The notes under the pieces were generated by a model. That model was given only the letters and a program-made list of their open reading frames with translations. It made no database searches and had not been told where the DNA came from. A program made the position numbers and the translations under genes. Source: Psychroflexus torquis ATCC 700755 (GTDB taxonomy: Bacteria > Bacteroidota > Bacteroidia > Flavobacteriales > Flavobacteriaceae). From it: a stretch of DNA of 64,000 nucleotides. Shown in pieces: positions 28,101 to 38,249 of this stretch; within the stretch, counting starts at the first letter, position 1, and each line of letters starts with the position of its first letter. The stretch is taken from the NCBI RefSeq assembly GCF_000153485.2, contig NC_018721.1, positions 124,001-188,000 of the forward strand, read 5' to 3'.

Positions 28101-29300
28101 ATGAAGTTATTAGATACAAAAGTTAAAAACGACGTTCTTCAATCGATGATAACTATTATCGATAAAAGAAGAGATGAGATTATAGAAGAAAATAAAAAAG
28201 ACTTAGAATCTTTCAATAGAAATGATCAGGCCCTTTACGATAGATTGGTTGTGAATCAAAGTAAAGTTGACGGTATGATTCAAGCTATTAAGGAAGTGAA
28301 AGAACAAGAGGATCCTGTTGGAAAAACTATTTCTGAAAAAACCTTGGATAATGGTTTAAAGATTGTCAACAAAACAGACCCCTTTGGTACTATCATGATC
28401 ATTTATGAATCTAGGCCAGATGTAACCATTGAAGCAGCAGTTTTAGCCTTTAAAGCGAATAATAAAATATTCTTAAAGGGTGGGAAAGAAGCGAATCATA
28501 GCAATATCATTTTAGAAAAATGCTGGCATGAAGCCTTAGAAGAAAATGAATTGTCTACAGATTGGATTTCTCTACTTCACCTCAACCGTGAAGAGACAAG
28601 AGAGTTTTTAAGCAATCCACCAGAAAAAATAGATCTAGTAGTTCCTAGAGGTGGTGATAAGTTGATAGATTTTGTAAAAAGAACAGCTAAAGGAGCTGTA
28701 CTGGTTAGTGGTAGAGGAAATAACTTTTTATACGTATCTCCCGATGCAGATTGGGATACCGCTAAAAAAGTAATCATCAATGCCAAAACAGATAAAATCT
28801 CTGGATGTAATGCTCTTGATAAAGTATTAATTGACTCTCACTTGCCAGATTTTGAAGTTAAGGTTAAGGACTTAGCAGAGACTCTAGAAAATGATTATAA
28901 GGTAGAAATTCTTGTCGATGGTAAAGTGGAAGATGTTTTAGATAAACCTACACTTCCAACAAAAGATACATGGACAGAGGAATTTTTAGCTTTAAAAATA
29001 GTTTTATCTTCCGTAGAATCGTTTGATGAAGCTGTAGAGAAAATAAATACTTACTCTGGAGGTCATTCTTCTGTAATTATCACTGAAGATGATAATAAAG
29101 CTTTAGAATTTATGCAACAAATTGATTGTGCTGCTGTATATCAAAATGCGTCTACTCGATTTACAGACGGTGGACAAATGGGAGTTGGTGCAGAACTGGC
29201 AATTTCTACAGATAAATTGCATCACAGAGGACCCTTAGGACTAAAACAACTGGTCACCAACAAATATTATATTTGGGGTAATGGACAAATCAGAGAATAA
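28101..29300 (+). CDS. proA: Glutamate-5-semialdehyde dehydrogenase (gamma-glutamyl phosphate reductase)
   Basis: The aldehyde-dehydrogenase-type sequence includes DPFGTIMIIYESRPDVTIEAA, LKGGKEANHSN and LVVPRGGDKL. The catalytic cysteine is in the segment DKISGCNALDKVLI. The end has NASTRFTDGGQMGVGAELAIST. It reduces gamma-glutamyl phosphate to glutamate semialdehyde, with ProB as partner. It has 399 residues, starts 15 bases after proB and is followed by a strong terminator, closing the operon. Confidence 0.94.
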   Translation: MKLLDTKVKNDVLQSMITIIDKRRDEIIEENKKDLESFNRNDQALYDRLVVNQSKVDGMIQAIKEVKEQEDPVGKTISEKTLDNGLKIVNKTDPFGTIMIIYESRPDVTIEAAVLAFKANNKIFLKGGKEANHSNIILEKCWHEALEENELSTDWISLLHLNREETREFLSNPPEKIDLVVPRGGDKLIDFVKRTAKGAVLVSGRGNNFLYVSPDADWDTAKKVIINAKTDKISGCNALDKVLIDSHLPDFEVKVKDLAETLENDYKVEILVDGKVEDVLDKPTLPTKDTWTEEFLALKIVLSSVESFDEAVEKINTYSGGHSSVIITEDDNKALEFMQQIDCAAVYQNASTRFTDGGQMGVGAELAISTDKLHHRGPLGLKQLVTNKYYIWGNGQIRE

Positions 29301-29325
29301 ATATTAGAATTTAAGATACCTAACA

Positions 29326-29356
29326 GCCTGCTTTACAATCTAAAGCAGGCTTTTTT
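29326..29356 (+). terminator. Intrinsic terminator of the proline operon
   Basis: gcctgcttta pairs perfectly with taaagcaggc around a CAATC loop and is followed by six T. Confidence 0.92.
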
Positions 29357-29465
29357 GTGAAAGATAAAGTAGGTTTTAAAAATAATTTGATGCCTCCGTG
29401 TAACATTTTCTCCTTTTAGCTCGTAAAATAATATGTAGATAAACGATAATTGAGGACATAGCTAA

Positions 29466-30329
29466 ATGAGACAACTTAAAATTACCAAACAGGTTACCAA
29501 CAGAGAAACTGCATCCCTAGACAAGTATCTTCAAGAAATTGGAAAAGTAGACTTGATTACGGCGGAAGAGGAAGTTGAGCTTGCACAAAAAATTAAAGCT
29601 GGAGATGATTTAGCTTTAGAGAAATTGACCAAGGCCAATTTAAGATTTGTGGTATCTGTATCAAAGCAGTATCAAAATCAGGGTCTTACCCTACCCGATC
29701 TTATTAATGAAGGAAATTTAGGGCTCATTAAAGCTGCAAAGCGCTTTGATGAAACAAGGGGTTTCAAATTTATTTCCTATGCGGTGTGGTGGATTAGACA
29801 ATCCATCCTTTCAGCTTTAGCTGAGCAATCCCGTGTAGTAAGATTACCTTTAAACAAAATTGGTTCTATTAACAAAATCAATAAGACTTTTGCCATTCTA
29901 GAGCAACGCCATCAACGACCACCAAGTCCAGATGAAATTGCAAAAGAATTGGAAATGACCGTTAATGACGTTAAAGAGTCTTTAAAAAATTCTGGCCGTC
30001 ACTTATCTATGGATGCTCCGTTGATTGAAGGTGAAGACTCCAATCTATATGATGTTTTAAAATTTGGAGAATCTCCAAATCCAGAAAACGATTTGCTACA
30101 TGAATCGCTTCAAACAGAAATAGAAAGAGCTCTAGAAACATTAACCACACGTGAGGCTGATGTAATCCGCCTTTACTTTGGATTAGGAAATCAACAACCT
30201 ATGACTTTGGAAGAAATTGGAGAGACTTTTGGACTTACTAGAGAAAGAGTAAGACAGATTAAGGAAAAAGGGGTTAGACGTTTAAAACACACCTCTAGAA
30301 GCACTATACTCAAAACATACCTAGGATAG
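29466..30329 (+). CDS. rpoD: Primary sigma factor RpoD (short Bacteroidota form)
   Basis: Region 1.2 starts [18 protein letters not shown], region 2 includes [37 protein letters not shown], and region 4 has [20 protein letters not shown]. The 287-residue length without a region 1.1 is typical of the housekeeping sigma of Bacteroidota, which recognises TTTG/TAnnTTTG promoters. The stop codon sits at the edge of a TTTAGG hexamer array. Confidence 0.96.
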   Translation: MRQLKITKQVTNRETASLDKYLQEIGKVDLITAEEEVELAQKIKAGDDLALEKLTKANLRFVVSVSKQYQNQGLTLPDLINEGNLGLIKAAKRFDETRGFKFISYAVWWIRQSILSALAEQSRVVRLPLNKIGSINKINKTFAILEQRHQRPPSPDEIAKELEMTVNDVKESLKNSGRHLSMDAPLIEGEDSNLYDVLKFGESPNPENDLLHESLQTEIERALETLTTREADVIRLYFGLGNQQPMTLEEIGETFGLTRERVRQIKEKGVRRLKHTSRSTILKTYLG

Positions 30330-30357
30330 GTTTAGGTTTAGGTTTAGGTTTAGGTTT
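30325..30357. repeat. TTTAGG hexamer array at the 3' end of rpoD
   Basis: Four perfect TTTAGG copies (30331-30354) follow an imperfect one (GATAGG) that contains the rpoD stop codon. The array ends just before the rpoD terminator. A unit of six bases keeps reading frame if it expands. Confidence 0.85.
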
Positions 30358-30368
30358 TGAATTTTACT

Positions 30369-30397
30369 AAAAAAGCCCTCTAATTGAGGGCTTTTTT
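30369..30397. terminator. Bidirectional intrinsic terminator
   Basis: aaaaaagccctc pairs with gagggctttttt around TAATT, flanked by A and T runs. It separates the convergent rpoD and TPR genes. Confidence 0.92.
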
Positions 30398-30420
30398 ATA
30401 GTGATTTCTGAAAGAACCAA

Positions 30421-33400
30421 TTAATTTTTATCGACCTCAATAGACGAATTGGTTTCTGCAGCTTTACTCTTGATTTGTTTTAGTAATTCTTCAGATTCAG
30501 AAATAATTTCAGGGTATGACTGAAAGTTTTTAATAATATTTTCTAAAATATAAGTGGCCTGATAGTCATCCCCTAAAGCATTAAAATTTTTAGCCATCAA
30601 TAAAAGTCCTTTAACTCCAAATTCTCTATATCTAGAATAATTTTTTGTGAGATCCTGAATAACGAGTGTAGAGGCTTCGTAATTCTGTGACTTATTCTTA
30701 AAGTAAGCATCATAATATAAAGCCTCAGCTTTTAGTTTTCCTGTGGCCGTCGTTGACACTTCTCTATAAGCAGTTTCCGCTCTCTTTTCATCACCAACTT
30801 CCAAAGAAGCTCTAGCGATGAATATTTTTGCATCACTAAGGACCTCTTCGTCTATATTGTCTTTTGATAAGATCAATTCAGCATAAATGACAGTTCTATC
30901 AAAATTCTCAATTTCATAGTAGGCTTTCATTAGATTGGACTGAGCAAACACTACATTTTGAGAAAAATTGGCTTCTGTCTCTAACCTATTTAAACTGGTA
31001 ATCGCTTGATCATAGTTCTTTTCAGATAAATAGATTTGAGCTAATCGCCTCAAGGATTCTTCTGTAAACTCACTAGATCGGCTATTGATGACTTCTTCGT
31101 AGTAAGGAACAGATGCTTGGCGTTGATCGCTGTTAAACAAAGATTGAGCGAGATAGAAATTGGACTTCAAACTGTTTTTTCCATTAGGAAATTCTTCTAA
31201 GTATTTTTTAAATCCTTCAATTGCTTTATCAGTTTCATTATCTAGAAATTTATTCTCTGCAGCTTCGTAAGTGGCTTCTTCAATATCAGAATCTGCAACT
31301 TCAACAAAATCTAAGCCTCTTACCCAAGTAGCATACTCGTCTGTTTGGCCAAGATCTATATAAATTAGCCTAGCAGTTTGAACAGCCTGGAGGGCCTCCT
31401 GAGAGTTTGGGTATTCCTTGATCAACTGTTTTAACCTCATTAAAGCCTCTTGATTTTCTCCTTTGTTGAAATAGATTAATGCCAGTTTTGACAAAGCTTT
31501 AGGGTAATATATGCTTTGCTTGTAATTGGTTAAAATGTTTTGATAAGTTGTAATTGCCGCTTGGTCTTCATTTTCTGCTACGTAGGTATTACCAAGCTCA
31601 AATAGAGCATCATCCTTGTAAATAGATTTCGGGTAACTCTGGACAAATAGATTTAAATTTTCTATTTTTTGTGCATTCCTATCCACAAATCCATAGCTAT
31701 AAGCCTTTTGAAAAAAAGCATAATCACTATTGTAATTCTTCATTGCAATAGCGCTATTATAGGCCTCCATTGCTGGCCAATATTGTCCTAATGCAAATTG
31801 TGCATCTCCTAATCTTACATAGGCATCATGAAGTCGTTGTGATGGCCTTTCAATAGCAATAAAGCTTTCAAAGAAAGAAATAGTAGATCTATAATTTTTT
31901 ATTTTAAAATATGCATACGCAATATTGTAGTCTGTAGAGTAAAACTCCGACAATTGCTTTGCCATGGGCATCCCTTTAAACTCTTTATAACCAATCAAGG
32001 CCATATCATAGTTTCCCAAGGCATAGTCCACTTCTGCCTTCCAATACGTAGCTTTCGCAGTAAACTCTGGATCTAAGCGTTCAGCTAAGGAACTATTGAA
32101 ATAGTCTTTAGCGGCTTTAAGTTGGTTATCTCTAAATAATTCAACTCCATAATAATAGGTTACTTTTTGTAAAGCCAATTTATTTTTATACTCCCGACTT
32201 CCTTCTAGCATAGAAATCGCTTTCTCGTAATTTTTTGACGTTAAATAAGAATCGATCAATAAGTCTTTAATTAGATCAGATTCTTGAGACGTTGGGTAGT
32301 TTTCAATAAACGCCTGCAGCACTTCAGGAACAGATTGGTACGTATTTCCAATTTCATAACTCAACTTTGCATAATTTAAATAAGCATCTTCCTTTAGCTT
32401 GTCATCAAAGTTCATTTCTGTCACATTTTTGAAAGCATTTAGCGCTTGAATTTTCTTATCGGTTTTCAAGTAAGCCTTAGCCAGATGGTAATATGCATTT
32501 TGAGCTACAAAATCTTGACCATCTAAGATTTTAGAAAATTCATCAATAGCCAATTCATACTGTCCCGTTTGATAATAAGCGTAACCAAGTTGGTAATAAT
32601 CTGTGTTATTCCACTTACCTCTATCCCCTTTATAGTCCTTTAAGTATTGAATAGCACTAGTATAATCCTTTAAATTGAAATAACTTTCTCCTATAATTTT
32701 ATTGAGTTGAGAGCGTTCGCGAGTATTGGATTTTGGTAGCTTTTCCATACCTAGATCAATCGCCTTTTGAAAATTACCAAGTTTAAAATTCATATCACTT
32801 TGGAAATAAGATATGTTATTTCCCTGAATACCTTCACTCCTAGCCTCATCAAATAATTCTGAAGCAGACTCGTATTCGTTTTCTTCATAAGCTATAAAAC
32901 CTATATAGTATTTGGCCTGAGCTCCATATTTTTTATCATTTCTAACTCTATTAAAGAGTTGCTCTGCTTGGTCATAGTTCTTACTTTTGAAACTTGTATA
33001 CCCATAATTAAACTCATAAGTATTAAGTTCATCCCTCGATAAGGAACGAGTATTCACTTGGCTAAACCATTTATTGGCTTTTAAAAAATCTCTCTCTTGG
33101 AAATAATAATTTCCAACTTCAAGATAAGCCTTGTTGGTTTTTAAACTTGTAGGGTTTGCCTTTATAAAGTCTTCCATCTGCTCATCTGCAGTTGGTTCGC
33201 CTAGTTTAATGGCGCAATTCGCTAGATAAAATTTAATATTAGACTTTAACTGATCACTGTCCAAGGACCTATTTATTTGCTTAAAAGCCTTAACTGCAGC
33301 AGCAAATTGATTTTGATCATATAAATGAAGGGCGTCTTGATACTCTCCAAGGGCATCCTCAGAATATTGAGATTGCTGAGCTTGGACTAAAAAGGTTAAG

Positions 33401-33432
33401 AAAAGAAAACAAATGGTTAAAAACTTAGACAT
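30421..33432 (-). CDS. Large exported TPR-repeat protein
   Basis: A signal peptide (MSKFLTICFLFLTFLVQAQ) precedes about 980 residues of tandem TPR-like helices. Many units show the pattern A--Y-LG--Y--A---F, such as YYQLGYAYYQTGQYELAIDEFSKIL and FELGNTYVAENEDQAAITTYQNIL. The start at 33432 gives a clean signal peptide; a longer frame from 33459 would bury it. TPR arrays mediate protein contacts, and long periplasmic ones in Bacteroidota are usually associated with envelope assembly. Neither a partner nor an enzyme domain can be seen. Confidence 0.85.
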   Translation of the reverse strand: MSKFLTICFLFLTFLVQAQQSQYSEDALGEYQDALHLYDQNQFAAAVKAFKQINRSLDSDQLKSNIKFYLANCAIKLGEPTADEQMEDFIKANPTSLKTNKAYLEVGNYYFQERDFLKANKWFSQVNTRSLSRDELNTYEFNYGYTSFKSKNYDQAEQLFNRVRNDKKYGAQAKYYIGFIAYEENEYESASELFDEARSEGIQGNNISYFQSDMNFKLGNFQKAIDLGMEKLPKSNTRERSQLNKIIGESYFNLKDYTSAIQYLKDYKGDRGKWNNTDYYQLGYAYYQTGQYELAIDEFSKILDGQDFVAQNAYYHLAKAYLKTDKKIQALNAFKNVTEMNFDDKLKEDAYLNYAKLSYEIGNTYQSVPEVLQAFIENYPTSQESDLIKDLLIDSYLTSKNYEKAISMLEGSREYKNKLALQKVTYYYGVELFRDNQLKAAKDYFNSSLAERLDPEFTAKATYWKAEVDYALGNYDMALIGYKEFKGMPMAKQLSEFYSTDYNIAYAYFKIKNYRSTISFFESFIAIERPSQRLHDAYVRLGDAQFALGQYWPAMEAYNSAIAMKNYNSDYAFFQKAYSYGFVDRNAQKIENLNLFVQSYPKSIYKDDALFELGNTYVAENEDQAAITTYQNILTNYKQSIYYPKALSKLALIYFNKGENQEALMRLKQLIKEYPNSQEALQAVQTARLIYIDLGQTDEYATWVRGLDFVEVADSDIEEATYEAAENKFLDNETDKAIEGFKKYLEEFPNGKNSLKSNFYLAQSLFNSDQRQASVPYYEEVINSRSSEFTEESLRRLAQIYLSEKNYDQAITSLNRLETEANFSQNVVFAQSNLMKAYYEIENFDRTVIYAELILSKDNIDEEVLSDAKIFIARASLEVGDEKRAETAYREVSTTATGKLKAEALYYDAYFKNKSQNYEASTLVIQDLTKNYSRYREFGVKGLLLMAKNFNALGDDYQATYILENIIKNFQSYPEIISESEELLKQIKSKAAETNSSIEVDKN

Positions 33433-33584
33433 AAGTTGTGTGATTTTGATAACAGTCAAATATAAAGTTATATAGTCATATAACGTTCCAAGCTCATTTT
33501 AATTATAAGTAAAAAACAGTAGATTTTTCACGCTTCACAAATTAATCCTATCTTTATCATTAATAATTTTTTCTCTAAAAGCCA

Positions 33585-34277
33585 ATGTCAGATACCATTC
33601 TAGAACTCAATAATGCCAGTATATTTCAACGAGAAAACCTTATACTTTCTGATGTAAACATAGAAATTAAAAAAGGAGAATTCGTTTATCTTATAGGTAA
33701 AACAGGAACTGGTAAGAGCAGCTTTATGAAAACACTCTATGGAGATTTACCTCTAAAAAGTGGATCTGGACAAATTGTCGATATTGATTTACAAAGCTTA
33801 AAAGAAAAGGAAATTCCTTATCTAAGGAGAAAGCTAGGAGTTGTCTTTCAGGACTTTAAGCTATTAAACGATAGAAATGTCAAGGAAAATTTAATATTCG
33901 TCTTAAAAGCTACTGGTTGGAAAGACAAGACTAAAATGGATCAGAAAATTGAGGACGTTTTGGATAAAGTAGAGATGAAAACCAAAAGCTTTAAATTTCC
34001 TTACCAACTTTCTGGTGGTGAACAGCAGCGTGTAGCTATAGCTAGAGCTTTACTTAATGATCCAGAACTCATCTTAGCAGATGAGCCTACTGGAAACTTA
34101 GACCCACAAACCTCTGTGGAAGTTATGCAAGTCTTACAAGACATAAATAAGAATGGAAATACGATTTTGATGGCTACTCACGATTATGCTTTGTTGCTAA
34201 AATACCCTTCAAAAACATTAAAATGTGATGGACAACGTCTTTTTGAAGTAGTTCAAAAGAAACAACAACAGCATTAA
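33585..34277 (+). CDS. ftsE: Cell division ABC ATP-binding protein FtsE
   Basis: Walker A is GKTGTGKSSFMKTLYGD, the signature QLSGGEQQRVAIARAL, and Walker B LILADEPTGNLDP. The Q-loop region reads GVVFQDFKLLNDRNVKENL, closely matching FtsE. FtsE pairs with FtsX to control peptidoglycan hydrolysis at the septum. FtsX is not adjacent here, as in many Bacteroidota. The 230 residues are normal. An M3 peptidase gene begins 12 bases after its stop. Confidence 0.87.
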   Translation: MSDTILELNNASIFQRENLILSDVNIEIKKGEFVYLIGKTGTGKSSFMKTLYGDLPLKSGSGQIVDIDLQSLKEKEIPYLRRKLGVVFQDFKLLNDRNVKENLIFVLKATGWKDKTKMDQKIEDVLDKVEMKTKSFKFPYQLSGGEQQRVAIARALLNDPELILADEPTGNLDPQTSVEVMQVLQDINKNGNTILMATHDYALLLKYPSKTLKCDGQRLFEVVQKKQQQH

Positions 34278-34289
34278 AAATAATTCACT

Positions 34290-36428
34290 ATGAAACCTCT
34301 TAAACTCACTGCAATCGCCTTACTTATGACATGTTTTGCTTGCAACACTGAAGATAAATCAAAAGACAATATGATGGCAGATAATACTTTACTAAAGAAA
34401 TGGGAAGGTCCGTACGAAGGTGTACCAGATTTTGATGCTATGAACCTAAAAGATCTTGAGCCTGCTATGGATGCTGCTATAGAAGAACACCTTAAGGAGA
34501 TTGATGAGATCGCTAATGTTAAGGAGACCGCTACGTTTGAAAACACCATTAAAGCTATGGAACGTTCTGGTAAAACTGTAGATAGAGTCTATACCTATTA
34601 CGGGATCTGGAGCAGTAATTTATCTTCTGAAGAATTTAGAGATATCCAACAGAAATTATCTCCAAAATTATCGGATTATCAATCTGAAATTCGTCAAAAT
34701 GAAAAACTTTTCAATAGGATTAAGTCGGTTTATGAGTCTAGTCAAAAAAATCCTTTAGAGCCCCAAGCTCAAAGAGTTGTAGATTTAGTCTATAAATCTT
34801 TTGAGATGAATGGCGCCAATTTAGATGACGAAGGAAAAACACGTTATGCTGAAATCAATAAAGAATTAGCCAAGATTTATACCGATTTTTCAAACAACAT
34901 ACTTCATGATGAAGAAAACTATGTCACCTTTCTCAATAAAAATCAACTAAGTGGTTTATCGGACTCCTTCATTAAATCTGCTAAAAAAACAGCCGAAGAA
35001 CAGGGGAAACCAGATCAATATGCCATTGTAAACTCAAGATCCTCTATGGATCCTTTTCTCACTTACTCGGATGAAAGAAAACTCAGAAAACAAGTTTGGG
35101 AAAATTATTATTCTAGAGGAGATAATAATGATGAATACGATAACAATGCTCTCATCAAAGAAATTCTGAAATTGAGAGACGAACGGGTCAAATTATTGGG
35201 CTACGATAACTTTGCAGAGTGGAGACTTCAAGACAGAATGGCTAAAAATCCTGAAAATGCGATGGATTTATTAATGGCAGTTTGGCCATCGGCCATTGCT
35301 AGAGTTGAAGAAGAAGTAGAAGATATGCAAAAGGTCGCCGAGCAAGAAGGAGCAGATTTTGAAATTGAAGCATGGGATTACAGGTATTATGCTGAAAAAG
35401 TTAGGCAAGAAAAATATGATTTAGATTCGGAGGAGGTAAAGGAATATTTAGTCTTAGAAAATCTAACAGATGCTATTTTTTATGTAGCTGGAAGACTTTT
35501 TGATTTTGAATTTTCTGAAATTACAGACGTTAGCGTTCCCCTATTTCATGAGGATGTTAAGGTTTTTGAAGTTACTGAAAAATCTAACGGAGAGCATGTT
35601 GGTGTGTTCTACCTAGACCCTTATGCTCGAAAAGGCAAACGGTCTGGGGCTTGGGCTACTACCTATAGATCTTACACAAATTTTGATGGAGAGACAAATG
35701 TTTTAGCGTCCAATAACTCCAACTTTGTGCAAGCAGCAGAAGGTGAACCAATTCTAGTATCTTGGGATGATGCAGAAACTTTTTTTCATGAATTTGGACA
35801 TGCTCTACACTTTTTGAGTGCAGATGTAAAATACCCAACATTAAATGGAGGCGTAAGAGATTATACAGAATTTCAATCTCAACTTTTGGAACGTTGGATT
35901 TATACCGATGAAGTTATCAATAACTTTCTAAAACATTATAAAACTGGCAAGCCTATGCCGGCAGAACTTATAGCCAAGATTAAAAATGCTTCTAAATTCA
36001 ACCAAGGTTTTGCAACCACAGAGTTTTTAGCATCAGCCATCATGGATATGAAATATCACACAACAGATCCTAAAACTATAAATCCAAAAACCTTTGAAAA
36101 GGAAACCTTAGACCAATTAAACATGCCAGATGAGCTTGTGATGCGTCATCGCTCACCACAATTTGGTCATGTGTTTTCTGGCGAAGGCTATGCTACAGGA
36201 TATTATGGATATCTATGGGCAGATGTACTTACCTCGGATGCTGCAGAAGCTTTTGCGGAAGCTGAAGGTGGTTTTTATGATGAAACGCTGTCAAAAAACC
36301 TAGTGGACTTTCTATTTGCGCCCCGAAATGCTATAGATCCAGCCGAAGCGTATCGACGATTTAGAGGAAGAGATGCAGAAATTGACGCCTTGATGCGAGA
36401 CCGAGGTTTCCCAGTCCCAAAAAAATAA
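34290..36428 (+). CDS. dcp: M3-family peptidyl-dipeptidase (Dcp-like) lipoprotein
   Basis: The zinc-binding motif is ETFFHEFGHALHFL, with the downstream glutamate ligand in YTEFQSQLLERW; both are those of M3 peptidases. The C-terminal segment has HRSPQFGHVFSGEGYATGYYGYLWADVL, typical of Dcp. An N-terminal lipoprotein signal (LLMTCFAC) places it at the envelope, where it would remove dipeptides from peptide C-termini. 712 residues, complete. It follows ftsE closely, and the GT2 gene starts 1 base after its stop. Confidence 0.93.
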   Translation: MKPLKLTAIALLMTCFACNTEDKSKDNMMADNTLLKKWEGPYEGVPDFDAMNLKDLEPAMDAAIEEHLKEIDEIANVKETATFENTIKAMERSGKTVDRVYTYYGIWSSNLSSEEFRDIQQKLSPKLSDYQSEIRQNEKLFNRIKSVYESSQKNPLEPQAQRVVDLVYKSFEMNGANLDDEGKTRYAEINKELAKIYTDFSNNILHDEENYVTFLNKNQLSGLSDSFIKSAKKTAEEQGKPDQYAIVNSRSSMDPFLTYSDERKLRKQVWENYYSRGDNNDEYDNNALIKEILKLRDERVKLLGYDNFAEWRLQDRMAKNPENAMDLLMAVWPSAIARVEEEVEDMQKVAEQEGADFEIEAWDYRYYAEKVRQEKYDLDSEEVKEYLVLENLTDAIFYVAGRLFDFEFSEITDVSVPLFHEDVKVFEVTEKSNGEHVGVFYLDPYARKGKRSGAWATTYRSYTNFDGETNVLASNNSNFVQAAEGEPILVSWDDAETFFHEFGHALHFLSADVKYPTLNGGVRDYTEFQSQLLERWIYTDEVINNFLKHYKTGKPMPAELIAKIKNASKFNQGFATTEFLASAIMDMKYHTTDPKTINPKTFEKETLDQLNMPDELVMRHRSPQFGHVFSGEGYATGYYGYLWADVLTSDAAEAFAEAEGGFYDETLSKNLVDFLFAPRNAIDPAEAYRRFRGRDAEIDALMRDRGFPVPKK

Positions 36429-36429
36429 A

Positions 36430-37320
36430 ATGCTTTCTATACTTATCAGGTCTTTTGATAATCCATTGATTGATATTGTGTCTGTTTTATATACAGAATG
36501 TCAATTTTTGGATATTGAATTTGAAATTCTTATTTCTGATGATGACTCTAATGGCAAAAATTTAGACCACCATAAGCTTAGTCAATTTCCGATGGTAACC
36601 TATTGGAGAAACAAAAAAAACCTAGGGCGCTCCAACAATTTGAATAAATTGATACGTAAATCTAAATTCAACAGTGCATTACTCATGGATGCGGATGTAA
36701 TTCCATTAAAAACTGATTTTATCAAGCTATACATGGAAGCCTTGAACACAAAGTGTGTTGTCGCCTATGGTGGACTTGCTTACGAAAAAAATCCTCCAGA
36801 AACTTCTGAACTATTAAGGTGGGTTTATGGCCACAAAGAAGAAGCAAAGCCAGCAAGCTTAAGACAATCTCGATATCCTTATAACATCTTAGTCTCTAAC
36901 CTACTCATTAAAAAATCTGAATTTGAACAGCCCATTTTTAATACTGAATTAAAAACTTACGGGTATGAAGATTTGGTTTTCTCTGAGTTTTTGAGAGAAC
37001 ACCAAATTGATGTACTGCAAATTGAAAATCCAGTTATCCATAAAGGTCTTGAAACCTCTATGGTGTTTCTTCAAAAAACTGAAACAGCCTTAGACAATTT
37101 GGTCAGTTTAATTCAAAAAGGAACTTTAAGTCAGGAAGCCACAAGCCTTTCGACCTTATATTTTAAACTTAGAAGATACAAACTTAATAGTGTTATTTAT
37201 AAATTTCTGAACGCTATTGAAAGAGCACTTAAGACTAATTTAGTATCTAAGAAACCGAGTTTAATTTATTTTAAACTTTATAAGCTTTACCATTTTTCAA
37301 AATCATATCAAAAACAATGA
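36430..37320 (+). CDS. Family 2 glycosyltransferase
   Basis: The GT-A pattern is present: ILISDDDSNG, WRNKKNLGRSNNLNKLI and the metal-binding ALLMDADVIPLK. A galactosyltransferase-like region TYGYEDLVFSEFLRE follows (ED motif). 296 residues, cytoplasmic. Its stop overlaps the ATG of the next GT2 gene by 4 bases, so the two are translationally coupled. Probably involved in surface glycan synthesis; acceptor unknown. Confidence 0.87.
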   Translation: MLSILIRSFDNPLIDIVSVLYTECQFLDIEFEILISDDDSNGKNLDHHKLSQFPMVTYWRNKKNLGRSNNLNKLIRKSKFNSALLMDADVIPLKTDFIKLYMEALNTKCVVAYGGLAYEKNPPETSELLRWVYGHKEEAKPASLRQSRYPYNILVSNLLIKKSEFEQPIFNTELKTYGYEDLVFSEFLREHQIDVLQIENPVIHKGLETSMVFLQKTETALDNLVSLIQKGTLSQEATSLSTLYFKLRRYKLNSVIYKFLNAIERALKTNLVSKKPSLIYFKLYKLYHFSKSYQKQ

Positions 37321-38249
37321 TACAGTTTTCAGTCGTTATACCCTTATACAACAAGGCCAACTACATTCAAAACTGCCTAGAAAGCGTTTTAAAACAGACT
37401 CATAAAGAGTTTGAAGTTATCCTTGTAAACGATGGGAGTACAGATGGTTGCGAAACTGTAGTTGAAAGATTTCAAGACTCACGCATACGTCTGGTGCATC
37501 AAGAAAACAAAGGAGCTTCAGCGGCTAGAAATAAAGCTGTTTCTTTGGCTAAACACGGCTGGATTGCCTTAATCGATGCAGATGATTATTGGTACCCAAA
37601 TCATTTAGAGGAATTGCAAAACACCATTGAACAATTTCCAAAAGCTGATGTGGTTTGCAACAACTATGAAATATTGCTTGAGAAGGATTATGTTAAACAT
37701 CCTACTTTCTCTATTGAAAATCCTCTTAAAGCTCAATACATCAAAGATTATTTTAAAGGGAGTTTAATAGATCCCATCGCTTGTATGTCTTCTATATGTT
37801 TTAAGCCTTCATTTTTTAAACAAGTTGGAGGATTTGATATTGATATTAAATCGGGTGAAGACACCGATCTTATGATAAAATTCGGGTTAAAAGGCATTAT
37901 TGCCTTTAATCCAAAAATTGGGGCGCGTTACATTATAAACAGTGAAAATAATTTAGCAAAATCTAATTTTTTCATAAACAGCATAGATTTTATTTCAAAA
38001 TATAAAGCCCAAGAAGATAAAAATTCATCTTTAAAAACTTATTTAGACATCAACAGATATGCTTTAGTTATAAGATATAAATTAGATTCAATTCCTTTAT
38101 GGAAAGAAATAATACATGAAATAAATCCTAAAAATCTAAACTATAAGCAAAAGATTTTACTTGGATTACCTGCAAAAATTCTAATATCAATCAAGAGATT
38201 CCAGAACTATTTAATAGATAGAGGACTTTATATAACTCCTTTCCGTTAA
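37317..38249 (+). CDS. Family 2 glycosyltransferase
   Basis: A classical GT2 start reads SVVIPLYNKANYIQNCLESVLKQT, followed by VNDGSTDGCE, NKGASAARNKAV and the DXD-type LIDADDYW. KSGEDTDLMIKFGL supplies the catalytic ED pair. 310 residues with no membrane helix. It overlaps the preceding GT2 gene and abuts, stop to stop, the convergent phosphoethanolamine-transferase-like gene with no spacer. Confidence 0.9.
   Translation: MIQFSVVIPLYNKANYIQNCLESVLKQTHKEFEVILVNDGSTDGCETVVERFQDSRIRLVHQENKGASAARNKAVSLAKHGWIALIDADDYWYPNHLEELQNTIEQFPKADVVCNNYEILLEKDYVKHPTFSIENPLKAQYIKDYFKGSLIDPIACMSSICFKPSFFKQVGGFDIDIKSGEDTDLMIKFGLKGIIAFNPKIGARYIINSENNLAKSNFFINSIDFISKYKAQEDKNSSLKTYLDINRYALVIRYKLDSIPLWKEIIHEINPKNLNYKQKILLGLPAKILISIKRFQNYLIDRGLYITPFR

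Noticed and set aside
30331..30354. Telomere-like TTTAGG repeats
   Set aside because: Only four perfect units in a chromosomal core-gene context; a simple microsatellite is enough.
33433..33459. Longer start for the TPR protein
   Set aside because: The ATG at 33432 directly begins a standard signal peptide.
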